DNA of 64,000 bases from Pyronema omphalodes. Its lineage: Eukaryota > Ascomycota > Pezizomycetes > Pezizales > Pyronemataceae. The stretch lies in assembly GCA_024516155.1 (NCBI GenBank), contig JAJJXM010000112.1, positions 1 through 64,000 on the forward strand, written 5' to 3'. A program made the position numbers and the translations under genes. Positions 48,718 through 58,859 of the stretch are shown one piece after another. The notes under the pieces were generated by a model. The model had not been told where the DNA came from. It did not search any database and saw only the letters and a program-made list of their open reading frames with translations. Positions within the stretch are counted from its first letter, which is position 1, and every line of letters starts with the position of its first letter.

Positions 48718-49685
48718 TGTTGCGTGAATCGAGAAGATAGAAATAGGGTCCGGAAGAAGTGGAGATGAAGGTCGCTGGTATTTGATAAACCTAGTAGAGA
48801 GGGAGTTGGTATGAGAAATTAGATGGAGAAGAAACAAGGTGGAAGCATTGGTTTGGTTGCATATTTTTTTTTTTTTTTTTTTTTAATTTCATACACGCAT
48901 CTAACCTTAGGGTTATGGCGGAAGCTATCTGATTACTGTACATTGCTAACTGTCGAATGTTACTTCAATATTTACCGGGAACGCCCCGGAGCGGTCTTTC
49001 TGTTGCCGGGTTGTAGCACCCCTCATATCTCTCATACTCCTTTTCTGTCCTTCTCATCTTTGTGTCCCTGAGCCCTGTTCGCTCCGCATTGGTTTAGTTG
49101 CATATATGGAGTGAGAAGTGCGCACGACAGTTAGCTAGGTATCCTTTCAGATGGATACAAATCAGAATATCGTCTGGACAGCTATCATAGGTCTAATCAT
49201 GGATAAAACAACCGCTCGGCACAATACCGGGGATGAGGATAACAAAGATGACAAAATTACTGCAGATCGTGAGCCTTCTTGCAAGATGACTCGTATCCCG
49301 GCGTTGGGATAATTATGGAAAAATGCCGATGTATCCAAACAGAAAATTTTCAACGTGAAATTTCTGTTCTATGGAACACAAAACTTCTAGTAAAAATTGT
49401 GTTTAATATTAGCATATGTTAAAAGTGACGGATGGAAGTGGGGCCGGCGAAAAGAATCGTCCGGATTCTCCATTTCCTCGGCATTGATGGCATTCACAGA
49501 ATAATGGAAGATACCTTTATTAGCCGACTATCAACAAAAGATCGCTTATCGATAGCCGGCGACAACCAGCACCGAAGGCCATAAATTTATAATACCTTTA
49601 CATGGCTACTTCGTATGATACAGTAGGAAACGTAAAAACCATTCTCCAAGTGTAAATATGAATGGTGCCGCGACGGGGAGCAAAA
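48718..49685. other. intergenic, no gene seen
   Basis: T run of 19 at 48866-48884. Otherwise unremarkable. Confidence 0.4.
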
Positions 49686-49804
49686 AACTACAGTATCCGG
49701 GATTCCCGTTTGGTCACCCACGACAGTACTAGCCGGACGATATCATGCTTAAATAGCGCAGAGCGGACGGGATGCGTTGTATTCATGATTCTATGACCGT
49801 AGCT
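49686..49804 (-). rRNA. 5S rRNA copy E
   Basis: 119 nt on the minus strand, with helix I, CCCGTCCGCTCTGCG, and canonical GTGGGTGACC. The 3' end is followed by TTTTTT. It has ACCAAACGGG where B and D have ACCAGACGGG. Divergent to RING gene 3, whose start is 606 bp to the right. Confidence 0.88.
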
Positions 49805-51454
49805 GATTGTGACAATGCTATTAAATATATAATACCACAAAATTTGAGGCAGTTACGGTAGCACTTATGATCTCGTATGGGGTTTCTTGCCACGTCGGCT
49901 GTTGCTATTGAAACCTAACAACCGATCTACAGAATATTATCTGTCTTCTGAGCGATTCAAAATCCCGGAGTTGTTCGAATCTCTTTTAATGGCTTTCTTT
50001 GTGCTTGGGGTGTAATGCCTGTAACACTGAGCGTGCGGTCAGCTATGTTCTGATGCATAACGTCAATGCAAACTTCAATGCATGAACCAAAAGATTGAGG
50101 CTCCTACAAAGCTCAATTGTAGCTCTCGAGGTTAGTTTTGATACGATTAAGTACTTATGATAACTTCTATTTAGTTAGGCAGATATGCCAGTCCTCACTA
50201 GATGCCGGATACGGTATCATGTAAACTCCACCTAATGCTAACGCTGCATCACCTAAAATTCTCCTCCACACATCTTGCTCTTGCAACCTCACCATTGATC
50301 TTTGGTACTCCATACGCAATCATCTGCCACAAACTGAAACCCTATCTTCAGTCATCGTTTATCATCGCACATCTGACACCAGTTTGGATAAATATCTAAC
50401 AGAATTGCCATGTCAACAGAGGTATCGCAGGCAGTAACCTCAAGGATCTATCCCTATATCAGATTTCGGCTTAGTATTCCATCTCCAGATGCTGAAGGCC
50501 AAAGTGTAGTGTACGACGTTAATCACGAAAGTATCCTGGATTTATTCACTGCGGACGATAAACCCGACTTATTGGGCTACATTGGGAGCGGAACTTGGAT
50601 TGCTCAATACATCGAAAATTCTAGAGTTCAATCAGTACATCGAGTATTCAAGGAGATACAATATACACTCATGCAGTCCCCTGGACCCCAGTAAGTGTGA
50701 ATACCTGTACCATTGCTAGATATCTGCTTAACATCATTGCTGTTTCAGGAATTTTGATCCCGGAACCCCCAATCTCGAAACTCCCAATGCCGGAACTCCC
50801 AACCCTAGATCTCCCAACCCTGGATCCCCCAACCCTGGATCTCCCAATGCCGGATCTCCGGATGCCGGAGCCCCCGATCTTGTAACTCGCAATCACGGGA
50901 CTCCCGATCCGCCCATGGGACGAATTGATGTTGATATCATCATTCTGGACCCACGAAACATCGTCTACATGCGTCCCAGCGCAGTCCCACTATCATTATT
51001 AAATATCGATAGGCCATTTAAACTGTGGATATCACAGGCGATGGTGGACCAGCACACACCCTATGGTACATGTAATGGTATAAGTTTTATACAGTCTTTC
51101 TGTATATGTTTGCCTAGTAGGATAGAACAGGTTTATGATTTACATATACATTTTTAAACATGTGATATACCCGTTTATACCACAACAGAAGAAATACAAT
51201 TGCGGGGATAACAAAAAGATATAACTCTCCACGAGAAATACAACCCAGTAGATAACAAAAAGATATAACATTTTATAAAATATACAATTCCGTAGATAAA
51301 AAAAAGATATAACATTCTATAATGTAAACAAAAATTTCGGACTGAAAACATCACAATACTAGCTAGCTAAATTACCAATGATTTATTGAAATAATGTGAT
51401 AGAATTTTTGTTTATTCAGAAGAGCACTACTATACATATTGGGAAAAAAAAAAC

Positions 51455-51720
51455 ACAACAAAAACAACAAAAACAACAAAAACAACAAAAACAACAAAAT
51501 CAACAAAATCAACAAAAACAACAAAAACAACAAAAACAACAAAAACAACAAAAACAACAAAAACAACAAAAACAACAAAAACAACAAAAACAACAAAAAC
51601 AACAAAAACAACAAAAACAACAAAAACAACAAAAACAACAAAAACAACAAAAACAACAAAAACAACAAAAACAACAAAACAACAAAAACACAAAAACAAC
51701 AAAACAACAAAACAACAAAA
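51455..51720. repeat. (AACAAAAAC)n nonamer array
   Basis: About 28 units of 9 bp, with 6- and 8-bp variants at the right end. It lies inside the CACTA-like element and just left of the nested hAT fragment. Confidence 0.93.
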
Positions 51721-51776
51721 AAATAAGAAAATAAAAAACTCAAAGAATTAAAAAAAAACAGCTGTTGTTGTCCCAA

Positions 51777-52160
51777 TGCAAGCAGATCATTATTTTGGTC
51801 CGCTATTGAATGCAGGCAGGCATACTCTGGAGGCCATTAGTGGGCTTAAGAGCTTTAATCGGAGGCATCGGCTGTGATTCCTGAACACTCAATCAGTATG
51901 CAATTTTGTTATGTATGCGCTGAATAATATTTATTGCCCTTTCATGAACCATTTCCTCTGGACAAACCGGTTTTTGCAGTTTTCAACAGTTCTCCTGGGT
52001 TGCCAAGCCTTGCGTTCAATTAACTAGGTTTTGCAGTTGAACCAGTTTATACTACTGACAGTAAACTGAACTGGGTCGCTGTACAGTTCTCATATTCCAA
52101 CAATCCATACAGTCTGTTTTGACCATCATTTAACCCTTGTTCGTACGACTGGGAGGTCTG
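51777..52160 (+). mobile_element. 5'-truncated hAT fragment nested in the CACTA-like element
   Basis: Aligns along its whole length with 55911-56292, the right third of the hAT element at 55188. It includes the coding end (GCAGGCAGGCATACTCTGGAGG against GCAGGCAGACACTCTGGAGG) and the same right terminus ending GACTGGGAGGTCTG. The left part is missing, so no target duplication can be paired. Confidence 0.75.
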
Positions 52161-53395
52161 ATATACGCATTTCGGATTGTTATCATCTTAATCATGCCGA
52201 TGAGGGTCGATATCCCAAGTGCTTGCTGACATTTTGTATTTCTTTTTTAATCGTTGTTCTGCACCGTATTAGAAAGACATGGGAGAGTAGGATGGTGTCC
52301 ATGAGGTGGATGTAGCATTGTAAACCTACTCGAGGATGGGGGATTAATATACTTCCTGTGAATCTTGTTTGAGGCGGCGCTAGCGCATAGTTTCTGTTCA
52401 GCAGGGTTCCACCTCCGTCTCCCCACTGCCGCACCACAGCCCCCTTCGTGTGTGTTTTCGCCGGCGCACCATAGCTCCAAATTTGGTTTCACTATGACGT
52501 CAATGAACAGGGCACACACTTGCTGGCATAGGCTCCTATCCCCTTTGCCGATGCTGTGGATATTCAGCAGGTGGTTGCTCCAGTTCAGAAATCTTCGTAC
52601 ACCTCAACCGCCCAAAGAAAAACCCATGCAAGTCAAATGCATCGAAGGAAATGCCGACTACTACATATTCTTAGTCAAGCGCGATGTCCTACACAGCAAT
52701 TTAGATGTGGCACTACAAAGGTAGCGGGAAATCTATCAATGCAATTGCAGGAGAGACCATATCTTGGGGTTTGAGACTATCTATGGCTATGCATATCATG
52801 AGCTATCGTTGAGATGGAGGGATAAGGACAAGCTATGGGGAACGAATAGGAACATACTATGGTGTGCCGTTGAAGGCTCATGTGCTTTTAATAAGGCAGC
52901 TTGAGAAACGGGGGGAAATCAGAGTGGCGAGGAACATTGTCCAGGGGGTTTGTATGAACTGGGATCAGTACAGATGCCGTAATGGATATCGAGGGGGATA
53001 AGGCAGAGGTCAGTGCAGAATAAGAGGTGATGCTGGTTGAGGAAGGGGAAGAGGATGGTAAAACATATTAATAAATGTTCATTATTTTTTCTGGCATGGT
53101 GGTCGATAACTGTCTTGTAATTCCGTATGATACATGATTTTATCAATCACTTTTTCTGATGACCAAACAATTGATCTTGAAGACATTGAAGAATTTCCTT
53201 GTTGGACGGATTGGGCAATTAATATACAAATCACGCGTGGGTCAATGGAAGATAATTGAAATCACTTTTATTGAAGAACTGGTTGGGTTATTCAATTGGC
53301 AGGGGAAGGAATATAGAATTCAGAAATGTGATGCAGTATGGTAATCGGTAGATATTATCATCAATAAACATATGTGCTCCAAAACTCCCATGGAC

Positions 53396-53610
53396 TCACT
53401 TGTGAGTGTTTTCACGATGATGGAAAATCTATACATATGCTATTATAAACCGAAGAATCTTATACAATGGCATGTATACATTTTCACGCTAGTGGAATAT
53501 TTATACATATGCTATTATAAACCGAGAAATCTTATACAATTGCCTGTATAGATTTTCACGCTAGTGAAATATTTATACACATGCTATTATAAATCAAATT
53601 TTTAAACAAA
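53396..53610. repeat. about 70-bp subterminal tandem repeats
   Basis: Three units built on TTTTCACGCTAGTGGAATAT, then TTATACATATGCTATTATAA and CTTATACAATGGCATGTATA, with the first diverged and the last truncated. Such subterminal arrays are typical of CACTA elements, where they bind transposase. Confidence 0.85.
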
Positions 53611-54022
53611 TGATCGGTATAAATGCTGTTTAGATTCTTCGCATGTATATGTTTTTTGGTGGGGAACTTGTATAACATATACAATCTTGGTGGCGAAAAT
53701 GTACCATAGTGACATTGTTCAGGTATTCTGCTTTACCGGGCTGTGAGGAGGAGGCGGAGAAGGAGGAGGAGAACTGCCCAATCTGTGGTGAGGACTACGA
53801 GATAGGTGATGATATTCGAGAGCTTTTACCGTGCGCCCATGCCTTCCATAAACTTTGCATCGACAAGGTAAGTAATAAAACATCTATTCGAACGAAGTGC
53901 AATACTGATGGTGTTCACAGTGGTTAAACGTGAAGCGTCCTGATCAAATGAAATGCCCGATGTGCAGGTGTGACGTGTGGCCAGCACAAGCCGGCTACAC
54001 GGACATCATCCCCGCTCGTTAA

Positions 54023-55187
54023 GGCCATTGACCAGAGATGCCAACATCGTTAGATTTATCAAAAATCAGAATCATATATAGCGCTGGCGGTGTGACGCTC
54101 AATATATTTTATGCGTGTTTATTCTTAAGAGATGGCCCATAAAAAGTTTTTTTGTGCTGTTTTTGTCGACCGGGTATTTCTTATTACTTAGTCTATATAT
54201 GCCTTACTATAGCTAAAATGGGTGGGTATGTGTTGCCGATGGTAGCCCTGTCCTCCTGCTTGGCTGGTAAAAAATGACTTTCTTGACCTCTCAAAAATGA
54301 AGATGCATAACCGCATTTTTTTTCATAACGGTTACTCCATACTCGATGGTGATTGTAATGATAACTCTTACAATCATGGCATCTCTGATCATTCGACGTT
54401 ATCAGCGAGGCTGATATCAATGAAACCAACCCTTGCGGCCCCATACATCATCTATTTAGGTCTGGGGAAATACCATTTCATTAGCTAGGCTTGTTTTCAG
54501 TCATTACAGACTACATCAAGAGTGAAGGTTGCCTACAGATTAGATACGCTGATCAGGTGCGGTCACGCAAGAGCATCCAGTATACCTCCTTCAGCTGTGA
54601 TTGTCCCTTCTGCTGGGTTGGCTTTGAAAGAAGTTTCAGCTGACTGATCCCTTGATTTCAAAGATTATGGTGACGTTAACTTGAATCTTTGCAGGGTGGA
54701 ATTTTGCCGTTATAAAATCTAGATTGATGCGAAATGAAAAGCTGAAAATGGAAAATAAATAAATAAATAAATAAATATTGAAAACAAGAATAAAAATAAA
54801 CCAATACATCAAACGAATTAAATAAAAAAATAAAAAACTTTGATAAGATCTATGTAACGATAATTAATGCTTCAAAATCCCATATAGCTGCAATAGCCCG
54901 GATATCATTCATGAGGGAAGGAGGACTAGAAGGGTGACGGTATAACCTGGACCTTTTGGCGGTAACCACCACATTTTATGATAGCTTATGCAAATAGGGG
55001 CAGTGGAACAATACAGCTGATAAGATGATTTTTCGATCGTAAATCATCTCAATAATTCACATGTCAGCTGAAAAGCCAACCTGACGCAACGGTCATGTTG
55101 CATAATTACTAGATTGGATGGCAATCACTGGAAACTACTCTTTAGATTATGTCTGCGACGGAGCTTCTGGTACTCGAGCAGCCAGGT
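54023..55187. other. cassette 3' flank, then intergenic
   Basis: 54079-54180 matches the 3' flanks of RING genes 1 and 2. The edge block at about 54940-55010 is the inverted counterpart of 17930-18020. AAATA units lie at 54756-54775. Confidence 0.5.
54397..54481 (-). pseudogene. relic of a RING-gene 3' end
   Basis: On the minus strand AATGAAATGGTATTTC and onward parallels the relic at 18529 (GACGAAATGGTATGC), with several stops and an eroded cysteine pair. It converges on RING gene 3 exactly as the 18.5-kb relic converges on RING gene 1, so it belongs to the duplicated unit. Confidence 0.45.
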
Positions 55188-56292
55188 CAGACCTCCCAAC
55201 CGTATAGCCAGTTTACCGGGTAAAATCGTAAACCAGGTAAACTGAACTGATAGTTGACAGTTAGTTGGTGCAGTTTTCGTGTCCCGGATACGCAGTTGGT
55301 TCAGTTTTGAGGGTTCCATAGAACCAGGTAACTGCAGTGCACTGATTGAACTGATTGAACTGACTCGGTAAACAGTTTACTGGTTGTCAGATACAAACCA
55401 GTTCAACCACCTCGTTGACTACTGCGCAGAAGAATAAACAGCCAAACCTATGCATGGAGGATCATAGACAGCCAAACCGGTGCAAATATTGTACCGAAAC
55501 CTCGTTTGAACGCACCTCTGCTGGCCTGGATCCTCCTATATATCTCGCCTAGACTATTTTCTCTTGACCTACAAAACTCAACCATACCTTACACTGCCAT
55601 TTCTCTCCAACCACCTACAATGAGTTCCGTTACCAGCGGCCTCTCCTCTATACCACCTGGCTTCAATACCCCGCTAGAATCCCAACAAGGCTCTGAAGAT
55701 ACGGCAACAGGTAGCCCCATGTAACCGGACGGGTATGTTGATTACTGTGCGCTGAGACTGGAGGCAGCACTTGAGGATGGTCCTTCTGCCATTGAGTGGT
55801 GGTGTGAGCCCCGGCAGCGGGCCAGGTTCCCCAAACTTTGCAAAACGGCTGTTGAAGTACTGCTGTCTATTCCCGCAATAAGCGCCGAGCCCGAGCGGCT
55901 GTTTTTCGAATGCAAGAAAATCATTATATTGGACCTTCATTCGATGCAGGCAGACACTCTGGAGGGCATTGAGGGGATCAAGATCTTCAATCGTAGGCGT
56001 CAGTTGTTATTTCTGGGGACCAAATTAGGATCGAATTTTGTTATTTATGCACTGAATAATATTTATTGCCCCTTCATAAACCAGTTCCTCTGGACAAACC
56101 AGTTTTCGCAGTTTTAAACAGTTCACCTGGTTTGCCAAGCCCTGCATTCAGTTAACTGGTTTTCGCAGTTTAACCAGTTTATAATACTGACAGTAAACTG
56201 AACTGGGTCGCCGTACAGTTCTCATGTTCCAACAGTCCGTACAGTCCGTTTTGGCCGTCATTTTAAACTGGTTTGTACGACTGGGAGGTCTG
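55188..56292 (+). mobile_element. internally deleted hAT transposon
   Basis: 1105 bp. Ends CAGACCTCCCA are perfect inverted repeats for 11 bp, with similarity (CCAGTTTA) extending to about 28 bp. The 8-bp target duplication AGCCAGGT is perfect (55180-55187 and 56293-56300). Both ends also hold many AACTGRTT/CAGTTTAC motifs. The interior keeps a promoter-like stretch, the start of a transposase frame and its C-terminal domain, but not the catalytic core. Confidence 0.93.
55620..56117 (+). pseudogene. hAT transposase, N-terminus joined to C-terminal dimerisation domain
   Basis: ATG 55620 begins MSSVTSGLSSIPPGF in a good leader context. The same frame meets one TAA at 55722-55724 and then reads on without break. 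The C-terminal part shows the hAT dimerisation domain: EWWCEPRQRARFPKLCKTA, then LSIPAISAEPERLFF and SMQADTLEGIEGIKIFNRRR. The RNase-H-like core with its DDE residues is absent, so the fusion is a deletion derivative. Of the usual 600-800 residues only about 165 codons remain. Confidence 0.85.
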
Positions 56293-56300
56293 AGCCAGGT

Positions 56301-56790
56301 CAAAGAGGTAGTAAACAGAAATATTACATATGCATCAATCTGGATGCAAAGCCAGAGTTGCCAAGCATCATCAGTATTGTAAAAATGGCAAGCTCCGTGG
56401 ATATTGCGAAACGTCAGTGCATGAAATCAGCTGCAGGCCATTTTATAATTAAATTGTCATATGTGGTGACTGATAATTTGGTTTAGAATTTCGATTTTCT
56501 TAGCTTTTGGCCAACGTTCAGACAGAACAGGGAGCCACAGGTAAACCATATCCTCGGGGGTATGAAACAGGACGATGAGAGTAATCCGTTGGCGGATAAA
56601 TGGTGGGGAATAAGTGTATAGCCTCGAAAGGCCTTTAATATTTTCCGATGCATGTGGACCAAAATTCTCTACAGAAACATCGCCAAGCCCGACCGCATTC
56701 GGCATACATACCCGTCTCCAGACATCACCCTTGATCACAGCCTTGCTCAACTAAACATCTCACTCTCATTCCACCTATTCTCCACTACAA
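56301..56790. other. intergenic, promoter of next gene
   Basis: Nothing recognised. The last 80 bases are a CA/CT-rich leader before ATG 56791. Confidence 0.4.
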
Positions 56791-57787
56791 ATGGCGTACC
56801 GGAAGCCTACCCAAGATCTCGAAGCACAGCGCCTTATCCCAGCCAATGCTCAACAAAGACAACCATCCTACAATACGGCTCCTTCAAATTATCCCCCACA
56901 GCACCCAGCCATTATCAATGTAAACCCCCATTCACCGCCGCAAATGACCTTTAAATACGATGTTAACATAAAACTACAGGCCTCAACACAAGGACCAAGA
57001 CAGAATAGCTACCTAGTCCCCAATGGCGTGAGTTATTACCTTATCTAACACACATCATCCTGTATGCTTATAAAATGACCAGATGCCACAGAGACAACTC
57101 ACTCCCTTACCTCCCATCTCAGGCCAAACTCCTGGAAACGTAAGTGTTCATTATCTTTCGAATTTCGGGCCGGAAAATACTGATGACAATCTTTACAGAT
57201 TACGGGACAGGCAATAAGACAACCCCTGAACAGAGCCGGTAATATCACGGCAACACAGGGAAACAATGTTCCTCAGCATGTATCACAGCCATCTGCTCGG
57301 CCAGTGTTACCAGCAGCTCCCGGTGGTTATCAATCTCAGCCACCACAGCCAAGATTATCTACAAACCAAGCCCCCGGCCTCGTCAACGTAACCCCCCCCC
57401 CCCCCCCCGCATTTTGATATTTCAAGGTTAACGAAGTGATAGCCTAATACCACAGATTCACGACCAACAAAAGGAACCAACAAATTTATGCGAGTTCTTC
57501 TAACAATAATCTTGGTGCTAGTAGTTGCCGCACTATCTATTGTTGGAACTCAGTTATCAGAACAGCACCTTGGCCATGAGATGACACTGAAGATTTGGAC
57601 GATACCGGGATGGGCGGTAGTTTATTATATTGTCAGTTGGATACTTTTCAGGATTATCAGAGGAGGACAAAGCACTGAGCAGATCCTCGAGGCAAATGAT
57701 GACAGGGTTCGTAAGTACTTTGTGTCTCAGATGACTAGGCTACCTTGCCCTTGTGATGGAACAAGTCACAGAAAAGGTCCTTGGTAG
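56791..57787 (+). CDS. hypothetical Pro/Gln-rich protein with C-terminal membrane segments, frame uncertain
   Basis: Exons 56791-57027, 57083-57139, 57199-57387 and 57456 onward; introns 55, 59 and 68 nt with GTGAGT, GTAAGT and GTAACC donors, all in phase 0. The N-terminal 160 residues are polar and rich in Pro, Gln and Asn (NAQQRQPSYNTAPSNYPPQ). Read in phase, exon 4 adds only 15 residues and stops at 57503. In the +2 frame the same exon encodes two hydrophobic segments (VLLTIILVLVVAALSIVG and IPGWAVVYYIVSWILF) followed by a charged tail to 57787. Either a one- or two-base error/indel separates them, perhaps linked to the C run in the last intron, or the membrane ORF is a separate small gene starting at ATG 57488. 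No family is recognised. Confidence 0.45.
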
Positions 57788-58859
57788 ATATAAAAGGACT
57801 TATAACTTGTATGCGAAAGTGCAGAGCTGGTTACCGGATCGTCAACGTTGTAGGATGGAGGAATGGGATTGAGGTGCCATGAATGGTAAAAAGCGAGTGT
57901 ATGAGTACTAGCTTATTGATACCAATTTAATTAGTACATCACAACTCTGTCGACGTGAAGAGACCGGGTTAGGTGCTGAGTCTAGAGTGATGACAATGTG
58001 GAGGCAGCAAAAACCACTGGAATTTCACTCTTTGACGCGGCAATCATCTGTGATCACTGTACGAAGGACATACCACAACACATGATCAAACCGAGTTTCC
58101 TAGTCACAGTGAATTACTCGGATCACTCGAAGCTGCTAGGATGTGATCCGTGTTTCAGGAATACTTTACAGTACTTGATTTTGCGGAAGCAACATTGAAC
58201 AGCTAATACCATTGAGATTCATGATAGGTAATAAATGCATTCTCGCCATCACTACGAGTGCAGACAACTGTAAGCCACCCCAACCCCAAAACAGTTCGTT
58301 GTCAAGACTGTCTATTGAACGTTTTTTCTTTGGGTTTTTTTTAGACAGTATTCGGAAGGCTGAATATCAATGCTAGCTTCGAAATACTGGCCCCGAGCAC
58401 CGATTATTACAGAGAACATTCACTTCGAAAATCAACAGTCAGTTAACTGTGTTCATCATGTATATCCGTATACAGTCTTTCCTCTATTTATACCTGATCA
58501 CCCCAAAATAAAACGCCAGACAAAACCAAAAAACAAACGCAGACATAGAAGCATTCCTCCGCACTTGTAAATCTCCATGGTATATGCTCGTCTTCCTCCT
58601 TCATCTTGTTACAATCTTCGATATCCCAGTCCTTATCAAATTTTTCCCTTTCATGTAACAATCCAATCACCATCTCCGCTGCTGCATCCTATGCCCTCAG
58701 TCCATAAAACCCGGTACCCCAATCCCTTTTATAAATAATTAAATCCTGAGGTACACCCCCTCCCGAAAGATAAGCCTTAATAATCTCCTTCCTTCCACTC
58801 TCACTGTCTATACCGGGGAATCATCGGAAGGTAAGCTATTGCGCTTCAGAGTTTCCTTA
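57788..58859. other. intergenic with a CxxC fragment
   Basis: At 57998-58198 a frame without ATG encodes ICDHCTKDI and GCDPC, two CxxC pairs as in a zinc ribbon; it could be an exon, but no flanking exon is found. The rest shows nothing. Confidence 0.3.

Larger units (their letters stand above)
51059..53711. mobile_element. CACTA-like DNA element inside RING gene 3
   Basis: 2653 bp, flanked by a 3-bp duplication ACA (51056-51058 and 53712-53714). Ends are inverted: left CCCTATGGTACATG, right (reverse complement) CACTATGGTACATT. The right end carries the CACTA start that names the EnSpm/CACTA superfamily, and the 3-bp duplication fits. PIF/Harbinger also makes 3-bp duplications and is the alternative. 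Inside are repeated GATAACAAAAAGATATAAC blocks near the left end (51209-51320), a 9-bp microsatellite, a nested hAT fragment and about 70-bp subterminal tandem repeats near the right end. No transposase is recognised, so it is probably non-autonomous. Confidence 0.8.
50410..54022 (+). pseudogene. RING-H2 finger gene, family copy 3, split by a transposon
   Basis: Exon 1 is 50410-50690 (281 nt, as in copies 1 and 2). Exon 2 starts at 50749 and runs to 51058, is interrupted by the element at 51059-53711, and resumes at 53715-53867. Exon 3 is 53921-54022. Leaving out the element and one ACA duplication, exon 2 is 310+153=463 nt, identical in length to copy 2, and the total is 846 nt (281 residues). 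The linker holds about nine PNPGSP-type repeats. The RING after the insertion is intact (CPIC, LLPCAHAFHKLC, KCPMC). As it stands, translation runs into the element and stops at 51157, giving about 229 residues without a RING. A separate product from the 3' half is possible but unsupported. Confidence 0.85.

Noticed and set aside
51372..51776. Leu-Phe-rich and Asn-Lys-rich ORFs over 90 codons
   Set aside because: The 9-bp AACAAAAAC array is open in every frame; no protein signal.
52365..52724. 119-codon ORF inside the CACTA-like element, considered as transposase remnant
   Set aside because: No DDE-type motif, zinc finger or other transposase feature visible; overlapping minus-strand frames look equally coding-like.
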